Positions 8,884-18,499 of a stretch of 42,602 nucleotides of DNA are shown here, piece by piece. The first letter of the stretch is position 1; every line of letters begins with the position of its first letter. Origin of the DNA: an uncultured Lachnospiraceae bacterium (GTDB lineage Bacteria > Bacillota > Clostridia > Lachnospirales > Lachnospiraceae); NCBI GenBank assembly GCA_910579865.1, contig CAJTXA010000028.1, positions 462-43,063 of the forward strand, read 5' to 3'. Under the pieces are notes generated by a model, which saw only the letters and a list, made by a program, of their open reading frames with translations, was not told the origin of the DNA and ran no database searches. The position numbers were made by a program, and so were the translations under genes.

Positions 8884-9507
8884 CTATTTTATTGTAACAG
8901 AACTAGAACGCTCCTGTTTTGAAAAAATACAGCCACAATATTCCTGTCGATAAAGTCCATACTCCTTTGAAAGTACAATCGAACGCTGATATCCATTTTT
9001 CTTTTTAAAATCAGAAAAAAGATATGGCACACCATATTCCTTTGAAAGCATACTTCCAATTTGATTTAATTTTTCTGCATTTTTTAAAGGACTAATACTT
9101 AATGTTGTTGTAAAATAATCAAATCCTTTCTCTTGTGCGATTTTGGCAGTTTCTCGAAGCCGTAACTCATAACAGCGAAAACAGCGCTCTCCACCTTCTT
9201 TTATTTTCTCCACTCCCTTTACCGTAGTAAAAAAATCTTCTGGTTTATACTCTCCTTCTAAAAAATGTACTGGATTAGAAAAAGGCATAGCAGAAATCAA
9301 TCGTTTCTCTTCCTCCACTCGGTACTGATACTCTTCTATAGGAAAAATATTTGGATTAAAATAAAACACAGTAATCTCAAAATATTTTGATAAATATTCC
9401 AACACATAGCTAGAACAAGGAGCACAACAACTATGTAAAAGAATATGTGGTTGTCCTTGTATTTTTTCTAATATTTGTTCAAACACTCTTTGGTAGTTCT
9501 CGGTCAT
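8884..9507 (-). CDS. queH: Epoxyqueuosine reductase QueH
   Basis: QueH is the iron-sulfur enzyme that reduces epoxyqueuosine to queuosine in tRNA, an alternative to the B12-dependent QueG. The family signature is clear: SCCAPCSS near the N-terminus, FYFNPNIFP, ERCFRCYELRL in the middle, and YCGCIFS at the C-terminus. The paired cysteines serve as cluster and metal ligands. An ATG at 9537 would add ten residues, but the ATG at 9507 has GGAGG eight bases upstream and is preferred (207 aa). Other queuosine genes are not in the window. Confidence 0.92.
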   Translation of the reverse strand: MTENYQRVFEQILEKIQGQPHILLHSCCAPCSSYVLEYLSKYFEITVFYFNPNIFPIEEYQYRVEEEKRLISAMPFSNPVHFLEGEYKPEDFFTTVKGVEKIKEGGERCFRCYELRLRETAKIAQEKGFDYFTTTLSISPLKNAEKLNQIGSMLSKEYGVPYLFSDFKKKNGYQRSIVLSKEYGLYRQEYCGCIFSKQERSSSVTIK

Positions 9508-9554
9508 TTCCTTTTCCTCCAATAATAAAAAATGCACATTTCATTGGCTTGTAC

Positions 9555-9604
9555 CAAAAAAGGAATCTTTGTAAAAATATTGTTTTAGCTCAAACAAAGA
9601 TTCC
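9555..9604 (-). terminator. Terminator of the M32 carboxypeptidase gene
   Basis: A perfect 11 bp stem (GGAATCTTTGT at 9562-9572 and ACAAAGATTCC at 9594-9604) is followed on the minus strand by six T. It lies 35 bases after the peptidase stop codon. Confidence 0.75.
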
Positions 9605-9638
9605 ATCTTGTTATAGACGTCAAAATCCAAAATTAAAT

Positions 9639-11132
9639 TTAGGAAATTCCATAAAGCTTCTTATATTTTTCTTTTAAGTAGATAATAAAATAATCTGGAT
9701 TAAACTCTTCTTTTGTTGTTTCTTTTAAAATTTCCCGTGCTTCCTTAAATGCCCCATATTGATGCACATGTTGATGTAAAAATTCTCGAATTGCTTTTAT
9801 ATTTCCTTTCGAAAGCTCCTCTTCCACATTGATTTCTTTCTGCATCTTTGCATAAATCTGAGCAGCAAATGCATTTCCAAGTGCATAAGATGGAAAATAT
9901 CCCATACTTCCCATAGACCAATGTACATCCTGCAAAATTCCAACGGTATCATTTTCTGGTGTGATTCCTAGATATTCTTGATATTTTTCATTCCAAAGCC
10001 GAGGTAATTCTTCTACTTCTACTTCCCCATTTATCATTAATTTTTCCAACTCATAGCGTACCATAATATGCAAACAGTAAGTCAATTCATCTGCCTCTGT
10101 CCGAATTTCATCTGCCTGAACTCGATTGATTGCTGCTACAAACTGATCGAGTGAAACTTCTTTTAATTGTTTTGGAAACAATTCTACTAACTTCCCATAA
10201 ATAGGTACCCAAAATGCTCGGCTTCTTCCAATCATATTTTCCATAAACCGAGACTGGGATTCATGTATTCCACAAGAAGCTCCCTCTCCAAGTATCGTTT
10301 GTGTATATTGATCCTCTATTCCCTGCTCATAAATTGCATGTCCACTCTCATGGATAGTAGAAAAAATCGCACTTGCTAAATTTTCTTCATAATAATGTGT
10401 TGTAATTCGCACATCATGATTATGCCAAGAAGTTGTAAATGGATGTTCACTCTCCGCCATAACGCCACGGTTAAAATTAAATCCAATATACTCCGCTAAA
10501 AAGCGATTAAATTCTTTTTGTTTTTCAATTTCATACTTTTGATGTAAAAAGGAATCTTCTATCTGTGGTTGTTTTTGAATCTTTTGAAGAAGAGGAATTA
10601 ACTCCTTTTTTAATTTATCAAAAAAAATATCCAATACCTCTACTGGAAACGTTTCCTCATAATTATCTAACAGTACATCATATCCTGTCTGTTCTTTGGT
10701 TGAACCATAAGAGGCAAACTTTTTGTTATATGCAATAATCTCCTTTAAATAAGGTGCAAAGATTGAAAAATCATTCTCTTTTTTCGCTTTCTGCCATGCT
10801 TTTTGTGACTTTGACTGTAATTCCGCATAAGCTCGCTTCTCCTCTTTTGGAATTGCTTCTGTCTTTCTTAAACTCTTTTTGATTTTACGAATGATTGCCT
10901 GTTCTTTTTCTTCTCCTTCTTTTGCTTCAAATTTTTCTAAAATCTTCTTTACCTCTGGATTGGTAAGACAAAGAAAATCTTCCTCCGCTAAAATACCAAT
11001 TACTTTTGCTGTCTGTTCTCCTGCTTCTTTTGGTGCAAGGGTCGCATCATCCCAATCAAATAAAGCAAGCGCTGTCTGTAATGCCATATGTTTTTCTAAA
11101 TAAGGCATCAATTGTTCAAAAATTTGACTCAT
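9639..11132 (-). CDS. Carboxypeptidase M32 (Taq-type metallocarboxypeptidase)
   Basis: The 497 aa protein has the length and motifs of family M32 zinc carboxypeptidases, which trim residues from peptide C-termini in the cytosol. The zinc motif HEXXH appears as HESGHAIYEQG. Other family segments are DDATLAPKEAGEQ near the N-terminus, RITTHYYEENL, and GASCGIHESQSRFMEN carrying the third-ligand glutamate. There is no signal peptide. It has its own terminator downstream and lies about 80 bases after the Nudix gene, with an inverted repeat between them. Confidence 0.92.
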   Translation of the reverse strand: MSQIFEQLMPYLEKHMALQTALALFDWDDATLAPKEAGEQTAKVIGILAEEDFLCLTNPEVKKILEKFEAKEGEEKEQAIIRKIKKSLRKTEAIPKEEKRAYAELQSKSQKAWQKAKKENDFSIFAPYLKEIIAYNKKFASYGSTKEQTGYDVLLDNYEETFPVEVLDIFFDKLKKELIPLLQKIQKQPQIEDSFLHQKYEIEKQKEFNRFLAEYIGFNFNRGVMAESEHPFTTSWHNHDVRITTHYYEENLASAIFSTIHESGHAIYEQGIEDQYTQTILGEGASCGIHESQSRFMENMIGRSRAFWVPIYGKLVELFPKQLKEVSLDQFVAAINRVQADEIRTEADELTYCLHIMVRYELEKLMINGEVEVEELPRLWNEKYQEYLGITPENDTVGILQDVHWSMGSMGYFPSYALGNAFAAQIYAKMQKEINVEEELSKGNIKAIREFLHQHVHQYGAFKEAREILKETTKEEFNPDYFIIYLKEKYKKLYGIS

Positions 11133-11152
11133 TCTAAACTCCCTTCCTTTTA

Positions 11153-11189
11153 GGAAAACCGGAAAACAACTCTCTGTTTTCCGGTTTCC
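11153..11189. repeat. Strong inverted repeat between Nudix and M32 genes
   Basis: GGAAAACCGGAAAAC at 11153-11167 pairs with GTTTTCCGGTTTCC at 11176-11189, with an 8-base loop. On the plus strand it is followed by a short T run (about 11193), but no plus-strand gene precedes it. On the minus strand there is no T tract. It may be a weak terminator or a processing or attenuation hairpin for the M32 gene. Confidence 0.5.
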
Positions 11190-11214
11190 TATCTTTTTAA
11201 AAATATTTCCTATT

Positions 11215-11667
11215 TTAAAAGTATTTCTTACTTCCCCAAAGATTATTCCTCTTTAAGTCTAAATATTCATTATATGCTTTTTCTAAAATCTGCTTTTCAT
11301 TCGAAAATTTTAATAAGTGGTAAGCCTCATGAAATTTATAATAACCCGAATCCATGAAAAACTCTTCCCGCTGCGGTTTGCTGTAATAGCTGTCTGACAT
11401 CATTAGATACCAGTGTACATCTTTCTCTACCATATCAGCAGGAGTCGCAAACGTATATTGGCTTTTTCCTACATATTTGATTATATTTCCCTTTACGCCT
11501 GATTCCTCTAATACTTCACGTAGTGCAGTTTCTTTATACTCTTCTCCAGCTTCTACAGTTCCTTTTGGTAATACCCATCCCTCATATTTATTCTTATAGT
11601 TTTTATATAAGAGTAAAATCTTACCTCGAAAAATAACCACACCGCCACAGCTCGTTGCTTCAATCAT
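11215..11667 (-). CDS. Nudix hydrolase
   Basis: The Nudix box reads GTVEAGEEYKETALREVLEE followed by SG, matching GX5EX7REUXEEXGU. Enzymes of this fold cleave a nucleoside diphosphate linked to another group; the substrate cannot be told here. The N-terminus IEATSCGGVVIFRGKILLLYK and WVLPKG are typical of Ap4A/diadenosine-type Nudix proteins. An upstream ATG at 11700 lacks a ribosome site, while ATG at 11667 has GGAGG seven bases before it (150 aa). Confidence 0.85.
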   Translation of the reverse strand: MIEATSCGGVVIFRGKILLLYKNYKNKYEGWVLPKGTVEAGEEYKETALREVLEESGVKGNIIKYVGKSQYTFATPADMVEKDVHWYLMMSDSYYSKPQREEFFMDSGYYKFHEAYHLLKFSNEKQILEKAYNEYLDLKRNNLWGSKKYF

Positions 11668-11710
11668 TGCAATTCCTCCTGTCCTTTGGTGTGAAACCAA
11701 AACTAGGATA

Positions 11711-11739
11711 AGTATACCTCAATTGACAGAATTATGCAA
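11711..11739 (-). promoter_or_regulatory. Sigma-A promoter of the Nudix gene
   Basis: TTGCAT (11739-11734), a 17-base spacer and TATACT (11716-11711) on the minus strand, about 44 bases before the chosen start. The overlapping TTGACT slightly upstream does not align with a good -10. Confidence 0.6.
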
Positions 11740-11764
11740 GTCAATCCAAAAATATGTGAAAAAT

Positions 11765-14542
11765 TTACGTATCCATTTCGGATTCTTTTAATGTATACCA
11801 TACTTTAAAAATTTCTCCTGCTATCGAAGCTGCCTTTTTACTTCCAGCTCCTCCCTCCTCTACAATTACACTTACTACAATTTCTGGTTTTTCTACTGAA
11901 GAAAATCCCACAAACCAAGAGTGCGCTTCTTTCTTTGGATCCCATTCTGCCGTACCTGTCTTTCCGGCTACTGAATATTCTTCCAATCTAGCACGATATC
12001 CTGTTCCTTCTGTTACACACAAAGTCATCCATTCCGTCAGCTGTTTTGCTTCCTGTTCACTAATGGGTACTTGATAACGTTGAGGGCGATATTTTTTTAT
12101 GGTATTCCCATGTACATCTGTAATTCGATCTACTAAATAAGGTTTCATCATAACACCACCATTTGCAATGGTTGCTGTTATCATTGCCTGATGAAGTGGT
12201 GTTATCTCCACCGTACCCTGTCCGATTGCAGTTTGCATAATCTCCCATTCAGGAGAACTATCCTTTAATTGAAATTGACTTGATACATATGATAATGCAA
12301 CTGGTAAATCTTGATTAAACAAAAATTTTTCACACAGTTTTGAAAACTGTTCTATCGAAAGCTCTAAACCAATTTTTGCAAAAGCACCATTGCAAGACTT
12401 CGCAAAAGCCGTTTCAAATGAAATAGTTCCATGTACAGTTTGGTTTGAACATTGAATTGTTGCTCCATTATGTTGGTAAGAACCAGTACAATCATAAGAA
12501 AACTTTGAAATCTGATCTGGAAACTCTTTTAAATATTCTAATGCAGTTAAAATCTTAAATGTAGAACCAGGTGGATAACGTCCTTGCGTAGCACGGTTTA
12601 ATAGATAGCTCTGTTCTCCATCTGAATCATCTGCAAGTGATTCCCAGATAGCTTCTATTTCGTTTGGATTATAATCTGGCTTCGAAACCATAGCAAGAAT
12701 TTTTCCAGTCGATGGCTCCATCACTACAATAGCCCCTTTTTGACCTTCCAATTCCTCAGAAGCTGCTTTTTGAAGCGTATAATTTAAAGTCGTAATCAGT
12801 TGATTTCCCTTATCTTTTTCCCCTCTTAATTCATGTCCTATTTTTTCATAAATAGGTTCATCTGATGTTAAAAGCTGAAAGTTATAGATTTTTTCCAATC
12901 CATCTTTTCCACTCTGTGAATACCCTACTACATGGGAAAATAAATTCTCAAATGGATAAACTCTTTGCTCTGTTCCATCCTCCTTTGTTTCTGTCTTTGC
13001 AATCACTTTTCCATCTGCCGTAAGAATTGTACCACGTACCACCTTTTTTGCGAAATCCTCCTGCCGCAGATTATAAGGATTGTTGATAACATCTTTACTC
13101 TCTGCAAAAAGAAAATAACCAAGATAACACGGCATTAATAGAAATAGTCCTGTAAATAGATACATAACAAAATAAAGTTCTCGATTCCAACTTGTTTTTC
13201 CCGATAAAATTCTTAGTCTTTCATCATCTGTATGTTTTTGTTCTTCCTCCCCTTTTCCTAGCCCTAGTTCTAATTCTGAAATATATAGTCCCTGTACAAT
13301 TCCATACATTACAAGTGAACTTAGCATTGAACTTCCGCCACAACTTACAAATGGAATTGTTACCCCCGTAGATGGAATTAGTTTCATTGCTCCGCCAATT
13401 GTTAAAAATACCTGTATTCCATACTCACAAGCAAGCCCCAACGCCATATAACGATAAAAATGACTGTGCATCTGAATCGCTATATTTAAAATCAAAAGCA
13501 GACATCCTAAACAGATAAAAATAACACAGACTGCAACCAACCCGCCCAATTCTTCTGCAATTGCTGAGAAGAAAAAGTCCTCTTCTACAACTGGTATCTG
13601 GGAAGGAGAACCTTTATTTAATCCTACTCCTAACCAGCCTCCTGTTCCGATTGCAAAAAGAGACTGTGCAATCTGATACCCTTTACTTTCAATTACAGAC
13701 CAGGGATCAATCCACGCTGTTACACGAGTCTGAATATGGGAAAATGTCTGATAAGCCAGATAGGAAGCACCTGCTCCCGCTAATAACCCGCCAAATAAAT
13801 AAATCGGTCTTTTTGTAGCTACATAGACCATAAATACAAATACCAATGAAAAAATCAATGCACTTCCCAAATCAGTCGATGCCACTAAAATTAAAATATG
13901 CACAGCTGCTAAAATTCCTGTCTTTATTACCTGCTTCCAATCATCTCTTACTTCAAACATAGCAGCAATAAAAAATACATAACTAATTTTTACAAATTCA
14001 GAAGGTTGAAAAGAAACACCAAGTAATGCAATCGAAAGTTTAGCTCCATAACTGGTTTCTGCCAAAATCAAAACTACCAAAAGTAACACTACCCCAGCAA
14101 TTCCATAAAGCCATGCAAACTTTCTTAACGATTTCCACTTTTTCATAATATATGGAATCGCTGCCATAAAAAGTGTTCCTAATGCTAAAATCAAAAACTG
14201 TCGGTTTGCTTTTCCAATAGAAAGTCTTGCCAGCACAAGAAACCCTATCACCATTAGCATACAAACTAAACTAGTTAATAATCTAGAAGCTGCTGGATAA
14301 GCAATATGAAATAATGTTTCTAACAAAATTAAATAAACTAATTCCGCCCCATATAAAAGGATTAGATTCTCATTTCCTGTAGAAAGAAATAAAGAAAAAA
14401 ACCCAAGAAAATGTACCATAAACAGGCAAATATTTAATATTGTTACTTTTCTTTTTTTATAATAAGCAAAAGAATAATACGTATATACCATCATCAGCAA
14501 AATAATCAGATATTTTGACAGCTCTTGCATCAGACTAACCAT
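11765..14542 (-). CDS. FtsW/RodA-type glycosyltransferase fused to class B penicillin-binding transpeptidase
   Basis: One 925 aa frame joins the two enzyme types that normally pair as separate proteins to build peptidoglycan. About residues 1-420 are a polytopic SEDS protein (many hydrophobic segments, STDLGSALIFSLVFV, GVGLNKGSPSQIPVVEEDFF). A further membrane segment near 460 leads into the extracellular transpeptidase. Its active-site motifs are intact: STFK with Ser about 660, SCN about 716 and KTG about 861. The product would polymerise glycan strands and cross-link them at the membrane. GGAGG lies seven bases before the start. It is 16 bases after the U32 gene, in the zapA operon, which suggests a division or sporulation role. 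Such fusions are known in Clostridia. Confidence 0.9.
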   Translation of the reverse strand: MVSLMQELSKYLIILLMMVYTYYSFAYYKKRKVTILNICLFMVHFLGFFSLFLSTGNENLILLYGAELVYLILLETLFHIAYPAASRLLTSLVCMLMVIGFLVLARLSIGKANRQFLILALGTLFMAAIPYIMKKWKSLRKFAWLYGIAGVVLLLVVLILAETSYGAKLSIALLGVSFQPSEFVKISYVFFIAAMFEVRDDWKQVIKTGILAAVHILILVASTDLGSALIFSLVFVFMVYVATKRPIYLFGGLLAGAGASYLAYQTFSHIQTRVTAWIDPWSVIESKGYQIAQSLFAIGTGGWLGVGLNKGSPSQIPVVEEDFFFSAIAEELGGLVAVCVIFICLGCLLLILNIAIQMHSHFYRYMALGLACEYGIQVFLTIGGAMKLIPSTGVTIPFVSCGGSSMLSSLVMYGIVQGLYISELELGLGKGEEEQKHTDDERLRILSGKTSWNRELYFVMYLFTGLFLLMPCYLGYFLFAESKDVINNPYNLRQEDFAKKVVRGTILTADGKVIAKTETKEDGTEQRVYPFENLFSHVVGYSQSGKDGLEKIYNFQLLTSDEPIYEKIGHELRGEKDKGNQLITTLNYTLQKAASEELEGQKGAIVVMEPSTGKILAMVSKPDYNPNEIEAIWESLADDSDGEQSYLLNRATQGRYPPGSTFKILTALEYLKEFPDQISKFSYDCTGSYQHNGATIQCSNQTVHGTISFETAFAKSCNGAFAKIGLELSIEQFSKLCEKFLFNQDLPVALSYVSSQFQLKDSSPEWEIMQTAIGQGTVEITPLHQAMITATIANGGVMMKPYLVDRITDVHGNTIKKYRPQRYQVPISEQEAKQLTEWMTLCVTEGTGYRARLEEYSVAGKTGTAEWDPKKEAHSWFVGFSSVEKPEIVVSVIVEEGGAGSKKAASIAGEIFKVWYTLKESEMDT

Positions 14543-14557
14543 ACTACTACCTCCCTC

Positions 14558-16807
14558 TTACTCAATCCCCCGTTTCAAATGCCCTCTTGTAAATGCAAAA
14601 GGTTCCTCTGAAAATAAAATACCCTTTTGATACGCCTGAATAAATTTTGTAAGAATCTCTGTTACCTCTTTTACAGATTCCAGTGTAAAATCCAGCCGTA
14701 TTGCACTAGGTAAAATTCGATCCACTTCTTTTTTTACACTTAAAAGAGAAAGTGGTTTACAATTATATATTTTATTATAGCAAAATTTACACCTATTTTT
14801 TATTGTAAATTCATTGTTATAACGATCGGTTAAAAGAAGCGTTCCAGATTTGCAAGAACATCCTTTTAAATTTTTCATCGTACATTGTGCTGATACCATC
14901 ATTGGTAAGTAGCCATATACCATTAACTCACTTCTTTTATCTGCAATTTGTGCCAGCTCTCTTCCATTTAACTCTAAAGGAAGGGTTATTTGTTCTACAT
15001 TCCACTGTTTTTCAAATACCTGCATACTTTCCGAATTAAATCCATAAAGAGAAGAATCCAATCGAATCGGTATTTCTTTTTCTTTTCTTTTTTCTTTTAG
15101 AAAAGAAAATTCATCTAAATTTCTTGCTACAAATCCATCAATTCCTGCCTGTAACAATGATTGATATTCTTGTTCTAACCAATTCTTTGTCGTATCTCGA
15201 AAAATAGGTGGAAGCATATAATAAAACTTTTGATTTGGAAACCGTTTTTTATAACTTTTTACATCATCTGTTGAAAATTCACTTGCATCTAAATAAATCG
15301 AAGAAATTTCTGTAAATTTTGTTACTGCTTCTACATATTCTTTTTTTTCTAAATAGACATTTATCTTATATTGACAAGCAGATTTTAATTCTCTTTTTTT
15401 ATTTTTTATTTCCTTTAAATAAATCTCTTTTTGACTTTCTTCTCGATAAAATGGTTGCAGATATGCTGCCGTTAGTTGTTCTAATGCTGTTCTTCGCAAT
15501 TCATTTAATTCTGTTATAGAAATAAAACTCTTTCCATCTGTTTCTATTAAAAGATTAGAAAAAGAAAATGGCGTTTTTCCGGTTTTTTCTATTTGTTTTG
15601 CAATATTTTCTTTTGTCATAGGCTGCTTTTCTGCCAAAGCAACCTCTTTTCCAAATACAGTAACACTTTGGTTTTGAAATTGAACAGTAAGTTTTGCCTT
15701 TTCTTTCGAATATATTCTTATTGTTCCATCAATTGCTTCCTTTGGCTCTACAGAGAGAAATTCTTTTCGAACTGCTTCAAAAAGTTCTTGATTTTTCTCC
15801 TCACTTTCTGCTTCTTTTCCCTGAAGAAACATCATATCTTTTCCGTTCTTTTCTATATAATATCCTTTTGTAAATCCACCCCGATTATAAAGATCATATA
15901 AAATTTTCTTATCCTTATCAGATACAGCAAATCCCTCTCTTCCATGCTCAATATAAATATCTAGATATTTGCGATAAACACTGACTACACCTGCTGTATA
16001 TTCCGGCTTTTTCATCCTGCCTTCAATTTTAAGAGAATAGACACCTGCTTCTAAAATATCTGGTAAAAGTTCTATACTGCACAAATCCTTTGGACTTAAT
16101 TGGTAAGGTTCCTCCTTACGGTTCCATCTTTTTTTCTGTTCTTTCTCTTTTACCTGATAGGGAAGACGGCAAGGCTGTGCACAACGTCCTCGATTTCCAC
16201 TTCTTCCTCCTGCCAAACTACTAAATAAACACTGTCCCGAATAGCAGTAACAAAGTGCTCCATGTATAAAACTTTCTATTTCTAAAGATTCTAACCCTTC
16301 TGTATGATGAATCTTTTGGATCTCCTCCAAGGAAAGTTCTCTTGCAGTTACAATTCGTACAGCTCCCATTTCTTTTAAAAGTTTTGCTCCATAAGGCCCC
16401 ATCAAAGTCATCTGTGTACTAGCATGAATAGGAAGCTTGGGAAAATACTTTTGAATAAAAGAAAATACTCCAATATCCTGCACAATTACTGCATCTAATC
16501 CCTGTTGATAAAAAGGAAGTAAATAAGAATATAGTTTTTCCTGCATCTCTTGTTCTTTTAATAATGTATTAACTGTTAAATATAATTTTCTACCATGAAG
16601 ATGAACAAAATCAATTGCAGATTTTAAGGTTTCTGTATCTAGGTTGTTGGCATATGCTCTTGCACCAAACAGATTTCCCCCTAAATAAACCGCATCAGCA
16701 CCTGCCAAAACAGCCGCCACCATCGTTTCATAGGAGCCAGCTGGTGCTAACAATTCTGCTTTTTTTGTATAACATGCCTGATACCTTTGACTTTTATATA
16801 ACTCCAT
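14558..16807 (-). CDS. U32 family peptidase-like protein (RlhA/TrhP type) with C-terminal DUF3656-like region
   Basis: The N-terminal half carries the U32 signature FIHGALCYCYSGQC and GRSGNRGRCAQPCRLPY, and KAELLAPAGSYE at the start. U32 proteins were named as collagenases, but characterised members (RlhA, TrhP) modify rRNA or tRNA by hydroxylation using iron-sulfur clusters; which role applies is unknown. The C-terminal region has a cysteine-rich segment CTMKNLKGCSCKSG and CKFCYNKIYNC. An ATG at 16879 would give 773 aa, but it sits in the arm of a hairpin. ATG at 16807 follows GAGG by eight bases and matches where family homology begins (749 aa). Confidence 0.85.
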   Translation of the reverse strand: MELYKSQRYQACYTKKAELLAPAGSYETMVAAVLAGADAVYLGGNLFGARAYANNLDTETLKSAIDFVHLHGRKLYLTVNTLLKEQEMQEKLYSYLLPFYQQGLDAVIVQDIGVFSFIQKYFPKLPIHASTQMTLMGPYGAKLLKEMGAVRIVTARELSLEEIQKIHHTEGLESLEIESFIHGALCYCYSGQCLFSSLAGGRSGNRGRCAQPCRLPYQVKEKEQKKRWNRKEEPYQLSPKDLCSIELLPDILEAGVYSLKIEGRMKKPEYTAGVVSVYRKYLDIYIEHGREGFAVSDKDKKILYDLYNRGGFTKGYYIEKNGKDMMFLQGKEAESEEKNQELFEAVRKEFLSVEPKEAIDGTIRIYSKEKAKLTVQFQNQSVTVFGKEVALAEKQPMTKENIAKQIEKTGKTPFSFSNLLIETDGKSFISITELNELRRTALEQLTAAYLQPFYREESQKEIYLKEIKNKKRELKSACQYKINVYLEKKEYVEAVTKFTEISSIYLDASEFSTDDVKSYKKRFPNQKFYYMLPPIFRDTTKNWLEQEYQSLLQAGIDGFVARNLDEFSFLKEKRKEKEIPIRLDSSLYGFNSESMQVFEKQWNVEQITLPLELNGRELAQIADKRSELMVYGYLPMMVSAQCTMKNLKGCSCKSGTLLLTDRYNNEFTIKNRCKFCYNKIYNCKPLSLLSVKKEVDRILPSAIRLDFTLESVKEVTEILTKFIQAYQKGILFSEEPFAFTRGHLKRGIE

Positions 16808-16844
16808 TCTTTTTTCCTCAATCTTTTCTTTTTTCTCTATAAAG

Positions 16845-16880
16845 AATGTCATGTCTTCTTTCTGGGAATGACATGACATT
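16845..16880 (-). promoter_or_regulatory. Leader hairpin before the U32 gene
   Basis: AATGTCATGTC (16845-16855) and GACATGACATT (16870-16880) form an 11 bp stem with a 14-base loop between zapA and the U32 gene. No T run follows, so it is not a simple terminator. It contains the alternative upstream ATG and may stabilise or process the mRNA. Confidence 0.5.
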
Positions 16881-16888
16881 TTCTATCC

Positions 16889-17353
16889 TTATTTATCCTG
16901 ATTTTCATTCTTATCCTGCCCATCTTTGCTTCTTTTTTCATTTTGTGCTTTTCTAGTATGTGTTTTCTCTGCTTCTAAACGAATAATCGTTTTTTCCTGT
17001 TCACTTACTGTCTTTCGAAGAGCTTCTAATTCCAGCTCTTCCTCCTCCATTCGAAGTTTTAGTCCTACTAATTCATGTTTTAAATTCGAAATCTCCTTAT
17101 TGCGCTCTTCTAATTCTAAACTTGCTGTATCTGCATTTTTCTTTGCTTTATAATAATCATCTGCTACATTGAGATACATCAGGATATTCTGCACCTCTCG
17201 GTTCTGACGTTTATATCCCTCTGCCATTCGTACCTCAGAAAGTTTTGCATTAATATATGCAGCAACTTTATTTAGGTATTCGGGGTCTTCGTATCCGCTT
17301 AATGTATATACTTTTCCGTCAATAACCACCTGTACATTATTCTTTAGTGCCAT
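16889..17353 (-). CDS. zapA: Cell division protein ZapA
   Basis: ZapA binds FtsZ and bundles its filaments at the division ring. The N-terminal ZapA domain is visible as VQVVIDGKVYTLSGYEDPEY followed by LNKVAAYINAKLSEVR, then a helix and a Glu/Lys-rich coiled coil from about residue 80 to 130. The tail (THTRKAQNEKRSKDGQ onward) is charged and probably disordered, which makes it longer (154 aa) than the typical 90-110 aa. It heads the operon that continues into the U32 and FtsW/RodA-PBP genes, behind its own promoter. Confidence 0.88.
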   Translation of the reverse strand: MALKNNVQVVIDGKVYTLSGYEDPEYLNKVAAYINAKLSEVRMAEGYKRQNREVQNILMYLNVADDYYKAKKNADTASLELEERNKEISNLKHELVGLKLRMEEEELELEALRKTVSEQEKTIIRLEAEKTHTRKAQNEKRSKDGQDKNENQDK

Positions 17354-17398
17354 CCAATATCCTCTCCCTGCATTATTCCTTTGTTATCATTAAACTTT

Positions 17399-17427
17399 AT
17401 TATAATCAATTTCAGAAAAAAGCACAA
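17399..17427 (-). promoter_or_regulatory. Sigma-A promoter of zapA operon
   Basis: TTGTGC (17427-17422), a 17-base spacer and a consensus TATAAT (17404-17399) on the minus strand, 46 bases before the zapA start. Confidence 0.7.
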
Positions 17428-17489
17428 GCATTTTATGAGAGGATTTTGTTTACCAAGATTCTCCAGTTTATAGTTCTATTCTGTTTTTT

Positions 17490-18482
17490 CTATTTTTTTA
17501 GTCCAAGATGTTGATAAGCCAAATCTGTTACAATTCTTCCACGAGGCGTCCTCTGTAAAAATCCATTTTGAATAAGATACGGTTCAATTACTTCTTCTAA
17601 TGTTCCAGCATCTTCTCCTAAAGCTGCTGCCAATGTATCTAATCCGCAAGGACCTCCTGTAAATTTTTGAATTAAAGTAATTAAAAACATCCGATCGCTA
17701 TTATCTAGTCCATATTTATCCACTTCCAGCAAATCCAACGCAAAATTTGCCACCTCTTCTGTAATAACTCCATGATATTTTACCTGTGCAAAATCTCGCA
17801 CCCGCTTTAAAAGCCGATTTGCCAATCGAGGTGTGCCACGACTTCTTCTTGCCATCTCCATTGCACCCGCAGCCTCAATTTCTACTTGCAATACCCTAGC
17901 AGAACGCATTAAAATTGTCTGCAATTCCTGCGGTGTATAAAATTCTAATCGATGAATCACGCCAAATCGATCCCGAAGCGGTGCCGTTAAAAGTCCAGCT
18001 CTGGTTGTAGCACCTACCAAAGTAAATTTAGGTAAATCTAATCGGATGGATCGTGCTGTTGCGCCTTTTCCAATCACAATATCAATTGCAAAATCCTCCA
18101 TTGCCGGATAAAGCACTTCTTCTACTTGTCGATTTAACCGATGAATTTCATCAATAAATAATACATCTTTTTCTTGAAGATTATTTAAAATCGCCGCCAG
18201 CTCTCCTGGTTTTTCAATCGCAGGTCCAGAAGTAATCTTCATATTGGTTCCCATCTCATTTGCGATAATTCCAGCTAAAGTTGTTTTTCCAAGTCCAGGA
18301 GGACCATAAAATAATACATGGTCTAGTGGTTCTTTCCGGCTTTTCGCTGCTTCAATATATACTTTTAAATTTTCCTTTGCTTTTGCTTGACCAATATAAT
18401 CTGCCAAAAGCTGTGGCCTTAGATGATTTTCCACACTATTATCTTCTTCTGTTCGCTCTGTTGTTATCATTCTCTTTGCCAT
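17490..18482 (-). CDS. ruvB: Holliday junction branch migration ATPase RuvB
   Basis: RuvB is the hexameric AAA+ motor that drives branch migration of Holliday junctions with RuvA. At 330 aa it has the expected length. Walker A is GPPGLGKTT near residue 61, Walker B is FIDEIHRL near 110, sensor 1 is VGATTRAG, and the C-terminal winged helix contains QRTPRGR. Its start lies 17 bases after ruvA, so the two are co-transcribed. No ruvC is seen next to them, as is usual in Firmicutes. Confidence 0.97.
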   Translation of the reverse strand: MAKRMITTERTEEDNSVENHLRPQLLADYIGQAKAKENLKVYIEAAKSRKEPLDHVLFYGPPGLGKTTLAGIIANEMGTNMKITSGPAIEKPGELAAILNNLQEKDVLFIDEIHRLNRQVEEVLYPAMEDFAIDIVIGKGATARSIRLDLPKFTLVGATTRAGLLTAPLRDRFGVIHRLEFYTPQELQTILMRSARVLQVEIEAAGAMEMARRSRGTPRLANRLLKRVRDFAQVKYHGVITEEVANFALDLLEVDKYGLDNSDRMFLITLIQKFTGGPCGLDTLAAALGEDAGTLEEVIEPYLIQNGFLQRTPRGRIVTDLAYQHLGLKK

Positions 18483-18499
18483 ATAGAAATCCTTTCATC

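Noticed and set aside
15593..15901. Plus-strand 102 aa frame and other long plus-strand frames
   Set aside because: They are antisense shadows of well-supported minus-strand genes and lack ribosome sites or recognisable proteins.
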